Shown: positions 42,556 to 51,313, counted from the first letter of the stretch. The stretch is DNA of 64,000 nt from JABMMZ01 sp044341025 (GCA_044341025.1 JBIISM010000010.1:19285-83284); one strand, 5' to 3'. Translations and numbers: made by a program. Notes: a model not told the origin generated them from the letters alone.

Positions 42556-43518
42556 ATGAAATTCAAGTTTTCTTTATTGTTTCTTTTGCTTGCCTTAATG
42601 GTGGTTCTTGCGCTTAGAAATCCTAAGCAAGAAGTACCTAAGTCTGCAGTTTTAAGCAAAGAAGAATTGGGTAAATTGTTGTTTTTCGAAAAGGCTTTGT
42701 CGCTCGATTCTACTGTGTCTTGTGCATCATGTCACCTTCCTGAATTTGCGTTTTCTGATACCACAGCACTAAGTGATGGGGTGAAAGGGAAACTGGGTTT
42801 GAGAAATGCTCCCGGGATAATGAATTTGCATGCCAATGTGCCAATGTTTTACGATGGACGAGCAAAAGATTTGGCCGATCAAGTTCACTTCCCAATTCAA
42901 GACCCAAATGAAATGAATTTGGCCATGCAAGTAGTGGTGAAGCGGTTAAATGGAGATCCAAAATATCTCAGTGTTTTTAGTTTTTTGTACCATACAGAGG
43001 CAAATGCAAGCAATATAGCAGAGGCAATTGCGGCTTACGAACTTACCCTGCAAACTTCTAATACGCCATTTGACGCGTATATGTCTGGAGATGAATCGGC
43101 TGTTTCTGAATCTGTGAAGCGCGGTCGCGAACTGTTTTTAAGCGATAGAGCCAAATGTTTTGATTGCCATTTTGGCCCCGATTTTACTGGAGATGAATTC
43201 AAAAATATAGGACTTTATGATGGATTGGCTTGGGCCGATTTGGGCCGTTATAACACAAGCAAAGACAGCAATGATATTGGGAAGTTCAAAGTCCCTGGCC
43301 TAAGAAATGTTGGGGTAACAGGGCCTTATATGCACAACGGGAAGTTTAAGACTTTGGAACAAGTTATTGAGTATTATTCAAACCCATATCAAACGGTTAA
43401 AAGGCCAATCAACATGGATTCAAGTTTGGTAAAGGCAATCAACTTTAGCCCAGAGGAAAAATTAGACCTCTTAAATTTTTTGAAATCACTTACCGATAAG
43501 CAGTTTTTAAATCGCTAA
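42556..43518 (+). CDS. Di-haem cytochrome c peroxidase (MauG/CcpA family)
   Basis: 320 residues. An N-terminal hydrophobic signal or anchor (KFSLLFLLLALMVVLAL) places it in the periplasm. Two haem c sites are present: CASCH (near residue 55) and CFDCH (near residue 200). LSDGVKGKLGLRNAPGIMNLH, MFYDGRAKDLADQVHFPIQDPNEM, and the C-terminal VPGLRNVGVTGPYMHNGKFKTLEQVI are typical; the Met of the last block is a likely axial ligand. It reduces hydrogen peroxide using cytochrome electrons. It appears monocistronic, with NIF3 following 54 bases later under its own promoter. Confidence 0.92.
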   Translation: MKFKFSLLFLLLALMVVLALRNPKQEVPKSAVLSKEELGKLLFFEKALSLDSTVSCASCHLPEFAFSDTTALSDGVKGKLGLRNAPGIMNLHANVPMFYDGRAKDLADQVHFPIQDPNEMNLAMQVVVKRLNGDPKYLSVFSFLYHTEANASNIAEAIAAYELTLQTSNTPFDAYMSGDESAVSESVKRGRELFLSDRAKCFDCHFGPDFTGDEFKNIGLYDGLAWADLGRYNTSKDSNDIGKFKVPGLRNVGVTGPYMHNGKFKTLEQVIEYYSNPYQTVKRPINMDSSLVKAINFSPEEKLDLLNFLKSLTDKQFLNR

Positions 43519-43526
43519 GTAAAGCA

Positions 43527-43534
43527 TACTTTTG
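43527..43534 (+). promoter_or_regulatory. -7 box TACTTTTG for the NIF3 gene
   Basis: Exact TAnnTTTG, 38 bases before the ATG at 43573. Confidence 0.45.
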
Positions 43535-43572
43535 CGTCTGTACTTGAATTGATTTTCGGGTTTTAATCACTT

Positions 43573-44670
43573 ATGAAAGTTAAAGACATTTGTAACGCCA
43601 TCGAATCCATAGCACCAGTATTTTATCAAGAGGATTACGATAACGCGGGCCTAATCATTGGCAATCCACAGCAAGAAGTGACTGCAATTCTGTTGTGCTT
43701 GGACAGCACTGAAGCTGTTGTTGATGAGGCAATTGCTAAACGTTGTAATTTAATTGTGGCCCACCATCCCCTTATTTTTAAAGGCTTAAAAAAAATCAAT
43801 GGAAAAAATGACGTTGAAAGAACTGTCATAAAAGCCATAGAAAATAAAATTGCCATCTACGCTGCCCATACCAATTTAGACAATGTCTTGCATATGGGCG
43901 TTAACCAAAGGTTTGCTCAAAAATTAGGACTAAAGAACATTCAAATACTAGAGGAAAAATCCAATGCCTTGGTGAAAATAGTGTTTTACACCCCAGCGGA
44001 TTCTCTGGAAAATTTAAAAACCATTCTGTTTGATGCAGGCGCTGGGCATATAGGTCAGTATTCAGAATGCAGTTTTGCAACTGAGGGAACCGGCACATTT
44101 AAACCAGAGCCGGGTTCAAATCCGCAAGTCGGGAAAATTGGGGTTCGCAAAGAACATAATGAAATAAAAGTGGAGGCTATTGCACCAAGTTTTATCGCCA
44201 ATCAGGTGGTGTCAGCATTAAAACAAGGGCATCCTTACGAGGAAATGGCCTACGAAATTATACCCATTTCCAATTTTAATCAAGTAATAGGCGCAGGGGT
44301 AATTGGTGAATTGGAAAACAGTTTAAAACCTTCCGATTTTTTAAATTTGCTCAAAAACAGTTTAAAATTAGAGGTAATCAAGTATACTGCTTCCGAAAAA
44401 GAGATTAAAAAAGTAGCACTTTGCGGCGGGTCTGGAAGCTTTTTGCGGAATAGTGCAATGCGCTCTAAAGCAGATGCTTATGTTACTTCGGATGTGAAGT
44501 ATCACGAATTTTTCGATGCGATTGGAACCTTAATGTTTTGCGATATTGGACACTATGAGTCTGAAATTTCAACTTTGGAACTATTTTATGAGGTAATTCA
44601 AGATAAATTTCCTAATTTTGCGGTCCATTTTTGCGAAACATCCACAAACCCAATCCATTATCATAAGTAA
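43573..44670 (+). CDS. NIF3-like dinuclear metal centre protein
   Basis: 365 residues, the long NIF3/YbgI form with an inserted PII-like middle domain. N-terminal VKDICNAIESIAPVFYQEDYDNAGLIIG, then CLDSTEAVVDEAIAKRCNLIVAHHPLIFKGL and YAAHTNLDN with metal-binding His and Asp residues. The insert covers residues ~130-235. The C-terminus has VALCGGSGSFL, ADAYVTSDVKYHEFFDA and FCDIGHYESE, which supply further metal ligands. These proteins form hexamers with two metals per subunit. The physiological reaction is not established, although some are called GTP cyclohydrolase I type 2. The zinc ribbon gene follows 3 bases later, a pairing common in bacteria. Confidence 0.92.
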   Translation: MKVKDICNAIESIAPVFYQEDYDNAGLIIGNPQQEVTAILLCLDSTEAVVDEAIAKRCNLIVAHHPLIFKGLKKINGKNDVERTVIKAIENKIAIYAAHTNLDNVLHMGVNQRFAQKLGLKNIQILEEKSNALVKIVFYTPADSLENLKTILFDAGAGHIGQYSECSFATEGTGTFKPEPGSNPQVGKIGVRKEHNEIKVEAIAPSFIANQVVSALKQGHPYEEMAYEIIPISNFNQVIGAGVIGELENSLKPSDFLNLLKNSLKLEVIKYTASEKEIKKVALCGGSGSFLRNSAMRSKADAYVTSDVKYHEFFDAIGTLMFCDIGHYESEISTLELFYEVIQDKFPNFAVHFCETSTNPIHYHK

Positions 44671-44673
44671 ACC

Positions 44674-45477
44674 ATGGTAGATTTATCAATAGAAAAAAAA
44701 CTAAAAGCCATTTGGGAACTCCAACAAATCGATTCTAAAATCGATCAGTTAAACCTTTTAAAAGGTGAGTTGCCAATGGAAGTAAGCGATCTTGAAGACG
44801 AGATTGTAGGCCTGCAAACTAGGCAGGACAACATCAAAACTGAGGTTAAAGCATACGAAATTGATATTACCGGTCACAAAGCCAATATCAAAGCTTCTGA
44901 AGAATTACAGAAGAAATACAAAAAACAACTTGAGTCTGTAAAAAACAACAGAGAGTTTGAAGCCTTGAACAAAGAACTTGAAATTTCAGGTTTGGAAGTC
45001 CTAGCTGCTCAAAAAAGGATTAAAGAGGCCCAGTTTCATATGGAAGCAAAAGAGCAATCTTTGACCAATCTTCAAGAACAAATTGAAAGCAGAAGAAAAG
45101 ATCTTGAATTCAAACAAAAAGAACTTAACACCATCGTAAGTGATACGGAAGAGGAAGAAAACGAACTTTCAGGTCACCGTTCTACATTGGACATACATGT
45201 GGATGAAAGATTAGCAAAAGCCTACAAAAGAATCCGCAAAAACGTTAAAAACGGAATTGCAGTTGCTCCGATTATGAGAGGTAGCTGTGGCGGTTGTTTT
45301 GCTAAAATTCCACCACAAAGACAAAGCGATATCAAGCAGCACTTTAAAATTATTGATTGTGAGCATTGCGGTAGAATCTTGGTTGACAATGAAGTAACCG
45401 GTATTTACACTGAAAAGCCAGTTGAAGAAGAAAAGCCTAAACGCAGAGTTAGAGCGCTTAAAACTGCAAGCAAATAA
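44674..45477 (+). CDS. Coiled-coil protein with C4-type zinc ribbon
   Basis: 267 residues. The first ~180 form a long antiparallel coiled coil (KLKAIWELQQIDSKIDQLNL to EEENELSGHR). This is followed by YKRIRKNVKNGIAVAPIMRG and the zinc ribbon CGGCFAKIPPQ with DCEHCGRIL (two CxxC pairs near residues 207-235). A basic tail follows. The layout matches the zf-RING_7/CT398 family, which is regularly linked to NIF3 genes but lacks an agreed function; nucleic acid or protein scaffold roles are guessed. It is cytosolic and co-transcribed with NIF3 (3-base gap). Confidence 0.9.
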   Translation: MVDLSIEKKLKAIWELQQIDSKIDQLNLLKGELPMEVSDLEDEIVGLQTRQDNIKTEVKAYEIDITGHKANIKASEELQKKYKKQLESVKNNREFEALNKELEISGLEVLAAQKRIKEAQFHMEAKEQSLTNLQEQIESRRKDLEFKQKELNTIVSDTEEEENELSGHRSTLDIHVDERLAKAYKRIRKNVKNGIAVAPIMRGSCGGCFAKIPPQRQSDIKQHFKIIDCEHCGRILVDNEVTGIYTEKPVEEEKPKRRVRALKTASK

Positions 45478-45510
45478 TAAATTAAGCGTATGCTCAATGC
45501 ATCGATATTT

Positions 45511-45544
45511 AAAAAGAACATGTACAAACGTGTTCTTTTTTTTT
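45511..45544 (+). terminator. Hairpin with T tract across a start codon
   Basis: AAAAAGAACA (45511-45520) and TGTTCTTTTT (45531-45540) form a perfect 10-pair arm with a 10-base loop and a run of nine Ts. It lies 34 bases after the zinc ribbon stop and covers the ATG at 45520 of the TPR gene. It may be a weak terminator or an attenuator; the stem is AT-rich. Confidence 0.45.
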
Positions 45545-47019
45545 ATGCTCTAATTTTTGTTTTTACAAACTCCGCTTTCTCTGCCACGGTCTTTAATGTC
45601 AACGAGCAATGCCTTAAAGCTCAAAATTTGATTTTTGAACTTAAATTTGACGAGGCCGAAAAGATTTTACAATCTGAAGGCCAATTAAACAAGGAAAATA
45701 TTGCCGTTCCGTGGCTCTCTGAATCCATCCTGTTTTTAAAGCTGTTCATTTCTGAGGATGCTGAACTTTATGAAAAATCAAATAAGAATTGGTCAAATCT
45801 AATCTCTCAAACTGAAGAATATTCTTTTAACAATGCTTGGTACCGACATGTTTTATCTGATATGTTTATCCACAGGGCACTTATCAGATTAAAATTCAAT
45901 GAAAATTTTTCTGCTGCTACTGATATTCAAACTGCATTTAAATATTTAAAGGAAAACAAGAAAATGTTTCCTTCCTTTTTAGCTGATAACAAAAATTACG
46001 GATTGTTATGCTGCGCCTTTAGTTCAGTGCCATCAAAATACCAATGGCTGGCTAAAATGATAGGCTTTGAGGGTGATATGCAAACGGGCTTAAAAGAAAT
46101 TGAACTGTATTTAAAAAGTGATCAAACCTACAAAGAGCATGCTTGTATGAGGTTGGAAGCTGCCTTTATATATGGAATGATACAACACCATTTAAATAAA
46201 AACTCCAATATTGCATGGTCAACGATTGAACCTTTAACACGCAACTTTAAAAGCCATTTGCTGCAAAATTACATGCGTGCCGTAATTGCGGGCTATAACG
46301 GTATGAATGATGACATGATTGATGTTTTAAAAAGTAAGCCACCATATCAAAACGCTTATCCATTTTATTACATGGACTTTATGTTGGGGCTGGCAAAAAT
46401 GCGAAGACTCGATGCAGATGCAGATTTGTATTTCAAGATATTTACAGTGAAATACAAAGGCAAGAATTACCTTAAGTGTGCCTACAGAAATTTGTCATGG
46501 TTGTGTCAACTCAAAAATGATGATAATGGCGCTAAAACTTATTATTCGTTGGCTTCCAAAAAAGGGATAGCAGCAATTGAAGAAGATAAGCATGCCCAAA
46601 GTGAAGCTGAAGAAAATATTTTTTGGCCGGCCGATGTACTCAAATCTAGGTTGCTTTTTGATGGCAAATACTACGTTTTGGCAATGAAAACAATTAAGTC
46701 TATCGATGAAAATAAATTAAACCATATCCGTTTTAAATTAGAAGTGATCTATAGAAAGGCTCGAATTCAGCACGAAATAGGCAATCTCGATGAATCCATT
46801 GTATTGTATCAAAATGTAATTGAACAAGGTGCTAAAAAGAAGTATTATTATGCGGCTTATTCTGCACTTCAAATTGGATTTATATATGAGAAAAAAAATA
46901 AGTTTGATCTTGCTAAAATATATTTCGAAAAAGCGAAGAAAAATTTCCCGGACAATAAGGAATATACCAATAGTATAGAGCAGAAGGCGAAAGCAGGACT
47001 TAAAAGAATTGGAAAATAA
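45520..47019 (+). CDS. Secreted tetratricopeptide-repeat protein
   Basis: 499 residues from the ATG at 45520, which begins a signal peptide (MYKRVLFFYALIFVFTNSAFS); the ATG at 45490 would add ten polar residues before it. The mature protein is helical with TPR-like units along its length, clearest near the C-terminus (LDESIVLYQNVIEQGAKKKYYYAAYSALQIGFIYEKKNKFDLAKIYFEKAK). The middle region carries Trp/Tyr-rich segments (WPADVLKSRLLFDGKYYVLAM). No catalytic domain is seen. Its role is probably protein-protein contact in the periplasm. The hairpin at its 5' end may limit transcription from the NIF3 operon. Confidence 0.75.
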   Translation: MYKRVLFFYALIFVFTNSAFSATVFNVNEQCLKAQNLIFELKFDEAEKILQSEGQLNKENIAVPWLSESILFLKLFISEDAELYEKSNKNWSNLISQTEEYSFNNAWYRHVLSDMFIHRALIRLKFNENFSAATDIQTAFKYLKENKKMFPSFLADNKNYGLLCCAFSSVPSKYQWLAKMIGFEGDMQTGLKEIELYLKSDQTYKEHACMRLEAAFIYGMIQHHLNKNSNIAWSTIEPLTRNFKSHLLQNYMRAVIAGYNGMNDDMIDVLKSKPPYQNAYPFYYMDFMLGLAKMRRLDADADLYFKIFTVKYKGKNYLKCAYRNLSWLCQLKNDDNGAKTYYSLASKKGIAAIEEDKHAQSEAEENIFWPADVLKSRLLFDGKYYVLAMKTIKSIDENKLNHIRFKLEVIYRKARIQHEIGNLDESIVLYQNVIEQGAKKKYYYAAYSALQIGFIYEKKNKFDLAKIYFEKAKKNFPDNKEYTNSIEQKAKAGLKRIGK

Positions 47020-47021
47020 AA

Positions 47022-47053
47022 AAACGGATATTTCAGTTCAGAAATACCCGTTT
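47022..47053 (+). terminator. Hairpin after the TPR gene
   Basis: AAACGGATATTTC (47022-47034) pairs with GAAATACCCGTTT (47041-47053) with one mismatch and a 6-base loop, starting 3 bases after the TPR stop and followed by TTAATTGTT. A plausible intrinsic terminator. Confidence 0.5.
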
Positions 47054-47076
47054 AATTGTTATTGTGTGTTTTCGTG

Positions 47077-47258
47077 TTACTCTGTTTTGACCAGCATGGT
47101 TTTGTAAAGGGTTTTGTTGTTGCTTATCACATTTAAGTAGTAAATTCCTGAACCGTGATGGCAAAAAATACCGCGAATAAAAGTAAGGTTTTAACTTGGC
47201 AAAAATCAGTAAAACCGATTTTGCGATTTTCTTTTCTTGAGTAATTTTTCTTATTCAT
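47077..47258 (-). pseudogene. Decayed T9SS-exported protein gene (internal deletion)
   Basis: From an ATG at 47258 a 41-residue frame carries a basic start and a hydrophobic signal-like segment (VKTLLLFAVFFAITVQ), then stops at 47133. In another frame, reading to a TAA at 47077, is a typical end of a T9SS type A sorting domain: SGIYYLNVISNNKTLYKTML then VKTE. The two halves are directly joined near 47155, so the passenger domain is missing. The simplest reading is a deletion that removed the middle of a T9SS substrate gene and shifted the frame. It is not expected to make a working protein. Confidence 0.6.
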
Positions 47259-47600
47259 GATTTGTGTATTTTGTGTGTAAATAAAGCCCTAAATGCCTGT
47301 TATTCAGTGGCATATACAAGGTTTCTTCTCCCTTTGAGTATAAAAACTTATGTATTGTAACAAGCATATATTCAATTTCATACTTGTCTCCAATAAAACA
47401 AATGTTTTTTGTTATTAATAGCTTAAAGCTCTGTAAATCAAAATGAAAAAAAATATTTACAGCAGTTATTTTCAGCCGATTTTTCCATAGTTCCGAAATA
47501 TTCTAGATTTTATATATTTGCTCTAGCCATGTTTTAGTGATAATATTTAAACTATTTTAAATTATACAAAATAATTGTATTTCACCCTTCGAAACAACAT
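47259..47600. other. AT-rich intergenic stretch, no gene seen
   Basis: About 340 bases of AT-rich sequence with several short runs of A and T. A TATATTTG box at 47513-47520 is followed by an ATG whose frame closes after two codons. I see no repeat family member and no convincing RNA structure. Confidence 0.5.
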
Positions 47601-47603
47601 AAA

Positions 47604-47628
47604 AAAAGCACCCTTTTGAGGTGCTTTT
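47604..47628 (-). terminator. Intrinsic terminator of the TonB-receptor operon
   Basis: AAAAGCACC and GGTGCTTTT form a 9-pair stem with a 7-base loop. On the minus strand it is followed by a T7 run, 16 bases after the stop of the lipoprotein gene. Confidence 0.75.
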
Positions 47629-47644
47629 AATTCAAAAGATTTTT

Positions 47645-48199
47645 TTATTGGATTCGACAATTGAATTCTATTTCAATGTCGGTTTCGCCCAATGCTGGGT
47701 CTCCATTTTTGATTCCAGGCTGATGTTTTAGTGTTGTTTTTACTTTCCCATTCCCAGAGGCAATTGCCTTCCAAATGCTTTTTAGTCCAATTGCTAATCC
47801 ATTATTGTCACTATCCGAGGGCATGATATTTAAATTTAAGTTTGTAATTGTGTAGACCAATAAATGGTCTTCTCCCTCTTTTAAAACTTCAATACTTATG
47901 GTGTCTGTCTCCGCCTTGCTTTCGTCCAACATAAGTACTTCGAAAGCATAACTGTGGCCGCTTTTCAGTATGATGCTGTCAAATTGTGTTGGGGCATTTC
48001 CTCCTTCGCCATCTTGATCCCTAAATTTAAATGATTCAACTTGCCCTGTGGCACTGTCTTTTGCATTTAAAATTAAAGTGGTAATTAATTCGCCCTCATT
48101 TATAGGAGGTACATTGGGTTTTGGGTCTTTTTTACACGATTGTAAAAAGGCTAAGCCTAAAATTAATCCTGTACTGAGTAATTTAATTGATTTGTTCAT
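47645..48199 (-). CDS. Lipoprotein linked to the TonB receptor
   Basis: 184 residues. Lipoprotein signal LLSTGLILGLAFLQSC, with Cys22 as the lipidation site, followed by KKDPKPN. The mature part reads INEGELITTLILNAKDSATG, FKFRDQDGEGGNAPTQFDSIIL, SYAFEVLMLDESKAETDTISIEVLKEGEDHLLVYTI, and DPALGETDIEIEFNCRI. The E-L-I-T-T start and the D-x-D-G-x-G-G-N-A-P motif match a Bacteroidota lipoprotein family I recall being found beside TonB receptors, sometimes labelled type 1 periplasmic binding fold. The acidic motif could bind a metal ion. It follows the receptor by 16 bases and ends at a strong terminator. Confidence 0.75.
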   Translation of the reverse strand: MNKSIKLLSTGLILGLAFLQSCKKDPKPNVPPINEGELITTLILNAKDSATGQVESFKFRDQDGEGGNAPTQFDSIILKSGHSYAFEVLMLDESKAETDTISIEVLKEGEDHLLVYTITNLNLNIMPSDSDNNGLAIGLKSIWKAIASGNGKVKTTLKHQPGIKNGDPALGETDIEIEFNCRIQ

Positions 48200-48215
48200 T
48201 TTTGTTTTTTTTTGT

Positions 48216-50495
48216 TTAATTAATAATCATGGCGAGTCTTGCCGATATATTGACACCCATTTCATCTGTAAAATATCTAAATCGATTGAGATAGTTTCTA
48301 TAGCTTTTGTTGCTCAAGTTGTAGCCATTCAAACCAAATTTAAAATCCTTTTTAAACAATGTAAAGGCATAGTTTATATCGCATCCGATCAAAATATAGG
48401 CGGGCGGGGGAGCTAAGTAATCGCTTCCCTCAAGATATCTGGTTTGTTTGGCTTGATAGTCTGCCCAAATTTCAGCCTTGAAATTGTTTTTACCATAAGC
48501 AATACTCAACTTACTGTTCACCGCAGGCATCATGTTCAAGGGGGTGTTCTTGTCTAAATTTTGTCCGAACGGAACTTGCAAAACGAGTAAACTATGGAAG
48601 TCTTTTGAAAGCTGGTATTTCCATCTGGCATTTAAGCCGTACAGAGCAACCTTGTTTTGTTGGTAGACAAATACCGGGTAAGCCCCGCGGATGGTCAATA
48701 GGCTCGTGTTGCTTGGTGTTAAATTTATATATCCCGAAATTCTTTGGTAGAATACCTCTGCTTCAAAGCGATGTTTCTTACTGCTATGGGTGAAAGTAAG
48801 CGATTGTCCAATTGATCTTTCCTTATGCAGACTGCTGTCTCCAATTTCTATGCTTGCCAATCCTTGGTGCAGTCCGTTGGCATATAACTCATTTACACCC
48901 GGTGGCCTCCAAGTTGACGAATGAATCAGACTTAGTTTTTGTTTTTCATTTATGCTGTATTCTGCTTTTAGAACATAGGCCAATCCTTTGTAATTTAACT
49001 GACTTTGGTTTGAAACATTGCCTCGCCATCTGAAAATTTCAAATTGTTTTTGGTCAAACCGCACAGAACCTTCAATGCTTGTTTTTTTGAGATTTTTGGT
49101 GGCTACAACAAATCCTGCAATACTTTTTTGGTAAAATCCTGGGATGAAAAAACGCCCTGTATAGGCATTCGATTGGTGCAAACCGACTGCACCTGCTTTC
49201 CAATTGATTTGATGAAAATTGGTTTTAGTCCACAAGAGTTCCGCAATGCTGCTGCTGATATAATAATCGAATGAAGGGCCTTTGAAAGAATTGCTAGAGC
49301 GCAAGACATCATATTCTTCTCTGTGGTTTTTTTGATAAGACAGGCTTAAGTCTAATTTGTTTTTGGCGTTAATTTGATAGGAATTCCTAAATACCAGCAA
49401 GCGATGGGTTACCAATTGGTAAGGTCTGTCTATCCGGTAAGAAAACTTGGACTTAATTAAAGGTGTTTGGCTGCGCATAGCAAGTTCTAAATCGGATAAA
49501 TTCCCTACTTGAGCCCCTGTATAGATGCCAATTTGGTTGTGAAATTCACTGTAAAACAGTTCGGTCCTGAATGCATTTTTTTGAAATCCGAGGTTTATAG
49601 AGTAATTGCGCTCGCTAAATCCAGTATTGGCAATAAAACTATTGGCTGTTTTTGTATTGCCTGCTTGCTTAATGCTGCCTTGCACACGAAAGTATATGGG
49701 AATCTTCCGGCTCAATAGGCTTCCCAAGATGATATTCCCTATGGCAGCTCTGCCATTTGAATTGCCAATGGTATTGATTTCACCGTTTAACTTTTTTGGT
49801 TTTTCACTGAATATGCTTTTGGGTTTAATAAGTATTACGCCACCGATTCCGTCTGCTCCATAACGCAGCGATTCAGCCCCTTTTATTAATTCAATTTCAG
49901 AGGCTAAAAAGGCATCTATCTCTGGAGCGTGCTCCATACCCCAATTCTGACCTTCTTGACGCACGCCATTGTTGATCAGAATAACCCTATTGCCAAACAA
50001 ACCATTGACCATTGGTTTGCTTACTGTATGGCCAGTTTTCAATAAATTTATTCCCGCAATATCTTGCATTAAAGATGAAATGCTTTGGCCTTTCCTCTTT
50101 TCGAGGTCTTTGCTGTTTAGGTTGTTTTGGTCACTTGCTTTGTCGATTCTTGAGTTTAATTTAAAACCAATCAATTCTTTTTCTATATGTTTTAAATGAA
50201 TTGTAATCGTTGTGTCAGCTGTCAAATTTAAAGTAAAATGAAAGTGCTCGCAGTTTAAATGGCTCACATGTATTTCGTATAATCCTGGGCACAGACCAAG
50301 AAGACTATAATATCCGTTGTTATTGGTCTTACTTTCTTTCTTTAGTGCTTCAATCGAAACCAAGGTGTTGCGGAGGTGGCTGTTCTCAAAGCTGTCGATT
50401 ACCAACCCCGTGATTTTAAGGGTACAATTCTTATTTTCAGCATTCAAATAATGGAATGCCATCAGCCCTAAGGCCATTAATACTATTTTTTTCAA
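48216..50495 (-). CDS. TonB-dependent outer membrane receptor
   Basis: 759 residues. Signal peptide MKKIVLMALGLMAFHYLNA, then a carboxypeptidase-regulatory-like domain (LKITGLVIDSFENSHLRNTL, with NNGYYSLLGLCPGLYEIHVSHL). The plug domain spans residues ~115-230: ISSLMQDIAGINLLKTGHTV, VNGLFGNRVILINNGVRQEGQNWG, and IELIKGAESLRYGADGIGGVILI. A 22-strand-like barrel follows with alternating aromatic strands, ending SARLAMIIN. It imports a ligand with TonB energy. The plug (G-Q-N-W-G-x-E-H-A-P) is of the class I associate with metal or metal-chelate receptors, and the neighbours (His/Cys-rich protein, acidic lipoprotein) point the same way. Confidence 0.92.
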   Translation of the reverse strand: MKKIVLMALGLMAFHYLNAENKNCTLKITGLVIDSFENSHLRNTLVSIEALKKESKTNNNGYYSLLGLCPGLYEIHVSHLNCEHFHFTLNLTADTTITIHLKHIEKELIGFKLNSRIDKASDQNNLNSKDLEKRKGQSISSLMQDIAGINLLKTGHTVSKPMVNGLFGNRVILINNGVRQEGQNWGMEHAPEIDAFLASEIELIKGAESLRYGADGIGGVILIKPKSIFSEKPKKLNGEINTIGNSNGRAAIGNIILGSLLSRKIPIYFRVQGSIKQAGNTKTANSFIANTGFSERNYSINLGFQKNAFRTELFYSEFHNQIGIYTGAQVGNLSDLELAMRSQTPLIKSKFSYRIDRPYQLVTHRLLVFRNSYQINAKNKLDLSLSYQKNHREEYDVLRSSNSFKGPSFDYYISSSIAELLWTKTNFHQINWKAGAVGLHQSNAYTGRFFIPGFYQKSIAGFVVATKNLKKTSIEGSVRFDQKQFEIFRWRGNVSNQSQLNYKGLAYVLKAEYSINEKQKLSLIHSSTWRPPGVNELYANGLHQGLASIEIGDSSLHKERSIGQSLTFTHSSKKHRFEAEVFYQRISGYINLTPSNTSLLTIRGAYPVFVYQQNKVALYGLNARWKYQLSKDFHSLLVLQVPFGQNLDKNTPLNMMPAVNSKLSIAYGKNNFKAEIWADYQAKQTRYLEGSDYLAPPPAYILIGCDINYAFTLFKKDFKFGLNGYNLSNKSYRNYLNRFRYFTDEMGVNISARLAMIIN

Positions 50496-50584
50496 TTGGT
50501 TTGAATTGATTTAACCAAAGGTCTAAAGTCCTTTGGTTTGTTGTAAATAAAGTTTGATTGTCGTTTTTCTATGCTTAAAGCATA

Positions 50585-50893
50585 CTAAGACAAAACAGGG
50601 GGACCTTTATTTGCAAAACTCCAATGGTATCTCTGGGGAGTTATATCAATTTTATTTTGAAGATAGGTGTTAAAAATCTCCTTACCATTTTCAAAGATTA
50701 AATCTTCTGTTGGTATAAAACTGTGAAATTGTAAATCACATAAATAACAATGGGCATGAGGGTTCTCTATAGTGGCACTTTCGTGGCTATGGTTTAAATT
50801 GCTGCAATTGTGCAGGGATTGAATAGGGGTGCTGTATGCCAAGACCAATCCTAGCATAATAAAGGTAAGGATATGTTTTTGTATCCTTTTCAA
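50585..50893 (-). CDS. Small exported His/Cys-rich protein
   Basis: 102 residues. The N-terminal hydrophobic signal (ILTFIMLGLVLAYSTPIQS) is followed at once by HNCSNLNHSHESATIENPHAHCYLCDLQFHSF, with three Cys and seven His in about 32 residues. That strongly suggests binding of copper, zinc or another soft metal in the periplasm. The rest is polar and ends FANKGPPVLS, a short tail seen in other small exported Bacteroidota proteins near metal transporters. It lies 7 bases after the 51224-50901 gene and 89 bases before the TonB receptor, so it is probably in the same operon. The metal is unknown. Confidence 0.7.
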   Translation of the reverse strand: MKRIQKHILTFIMLGLVLAYSTPIQSLHNCSNLNHSHESATIENPHAHCYLCDLQFHSFIPTEDLIFENGKEIFNTYLQNKIDITPQRYHWSFANKGPPVLS

Positions 50894-50900
50894 TTGAAAA

Positions 50901-51224
50901 TTAAGCGGCTGTCATGTTGTTGGCAATCTCTCTGATCTCGTCTCTATTGTACTTGTTGTCGCTTTTGGCGTACAATGAAACCAAGTAACTTAGATTTTCT
51001 TCAACCTCTTCGCTGTCTTCTAGGGTTTGGAATTCCCAACCACTATTAGACTCTAAATGTTCATTAACCAATCGGATTGAGCGGGTAATTAATGGGTCTT
51101 GTTCAAGTTTAGCCATCTCTCTTAACTCTGTGAACATAGGGACCAAATTTGCTACCTTAACGCTATTGGTTTCTATTTCTTTGATGATCTTTTCGATCAA
51201 TTCATTTGCTTTTGAACTTTTCAT
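50901..51224 (-). CDS. Conserved hypothetical helical protein
   Basis: 107 residues, mostly helical: NELIEKIIKEIETNSVKVAN, LVPMFTELREMAKLEQDPLI, then TRSIRLVNEHLESNSGWEF and a C-terminal EEVEENLSYLVSLYAKSDN. No signal peptide or metal motif; likely cytosolic. I do not recognise a characterised family. It is the first gene before the His/Cys-rich protein (7-base gap) and may only share the promoter with the receptor operon. A TTACTTTGC sequence upstream of the ATG is a weak -7 candidate. Confidence 0.6.
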   Translation of the reverse strand: MKSSKANELIEKIIKEIETNSVKVANLVPMFTELREMAKLEQDPLITRSIRLVNEHLESNSGWEFQTLEDSEEVEENLSYLVSLYAKSDNKYNRDEIREIANNMTAA

Positions 51225-51283
51225 ATCTCAGATTGCAAAGTAAGGCAAATTTAATGAATGATAAAAGTGGAAAATAGCCAAAA

Positions 51284-51313
51284 AAAAACCATCAACTTTG
51301 GTTGATGGTTTTT
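51284..51313 (-). terminator. Intrinsic terminator of the 51333-52088 gene
   Basis: AAAAACCATCAAC (51284-51296) and GTTGATGGTTTTT (51301-51313) form a perfect stem with a 4-base loop. On the minus strand it ends in a T8 run just after the T9SS gene. Confidence 0.8.

Noticed and set aside
47513..47535. TATATTTG promoter with a small gene in the 47259-47600 gap
   Set aside because: The ATG that follows is closed after two codons and no other frame or RNA structure is evident.
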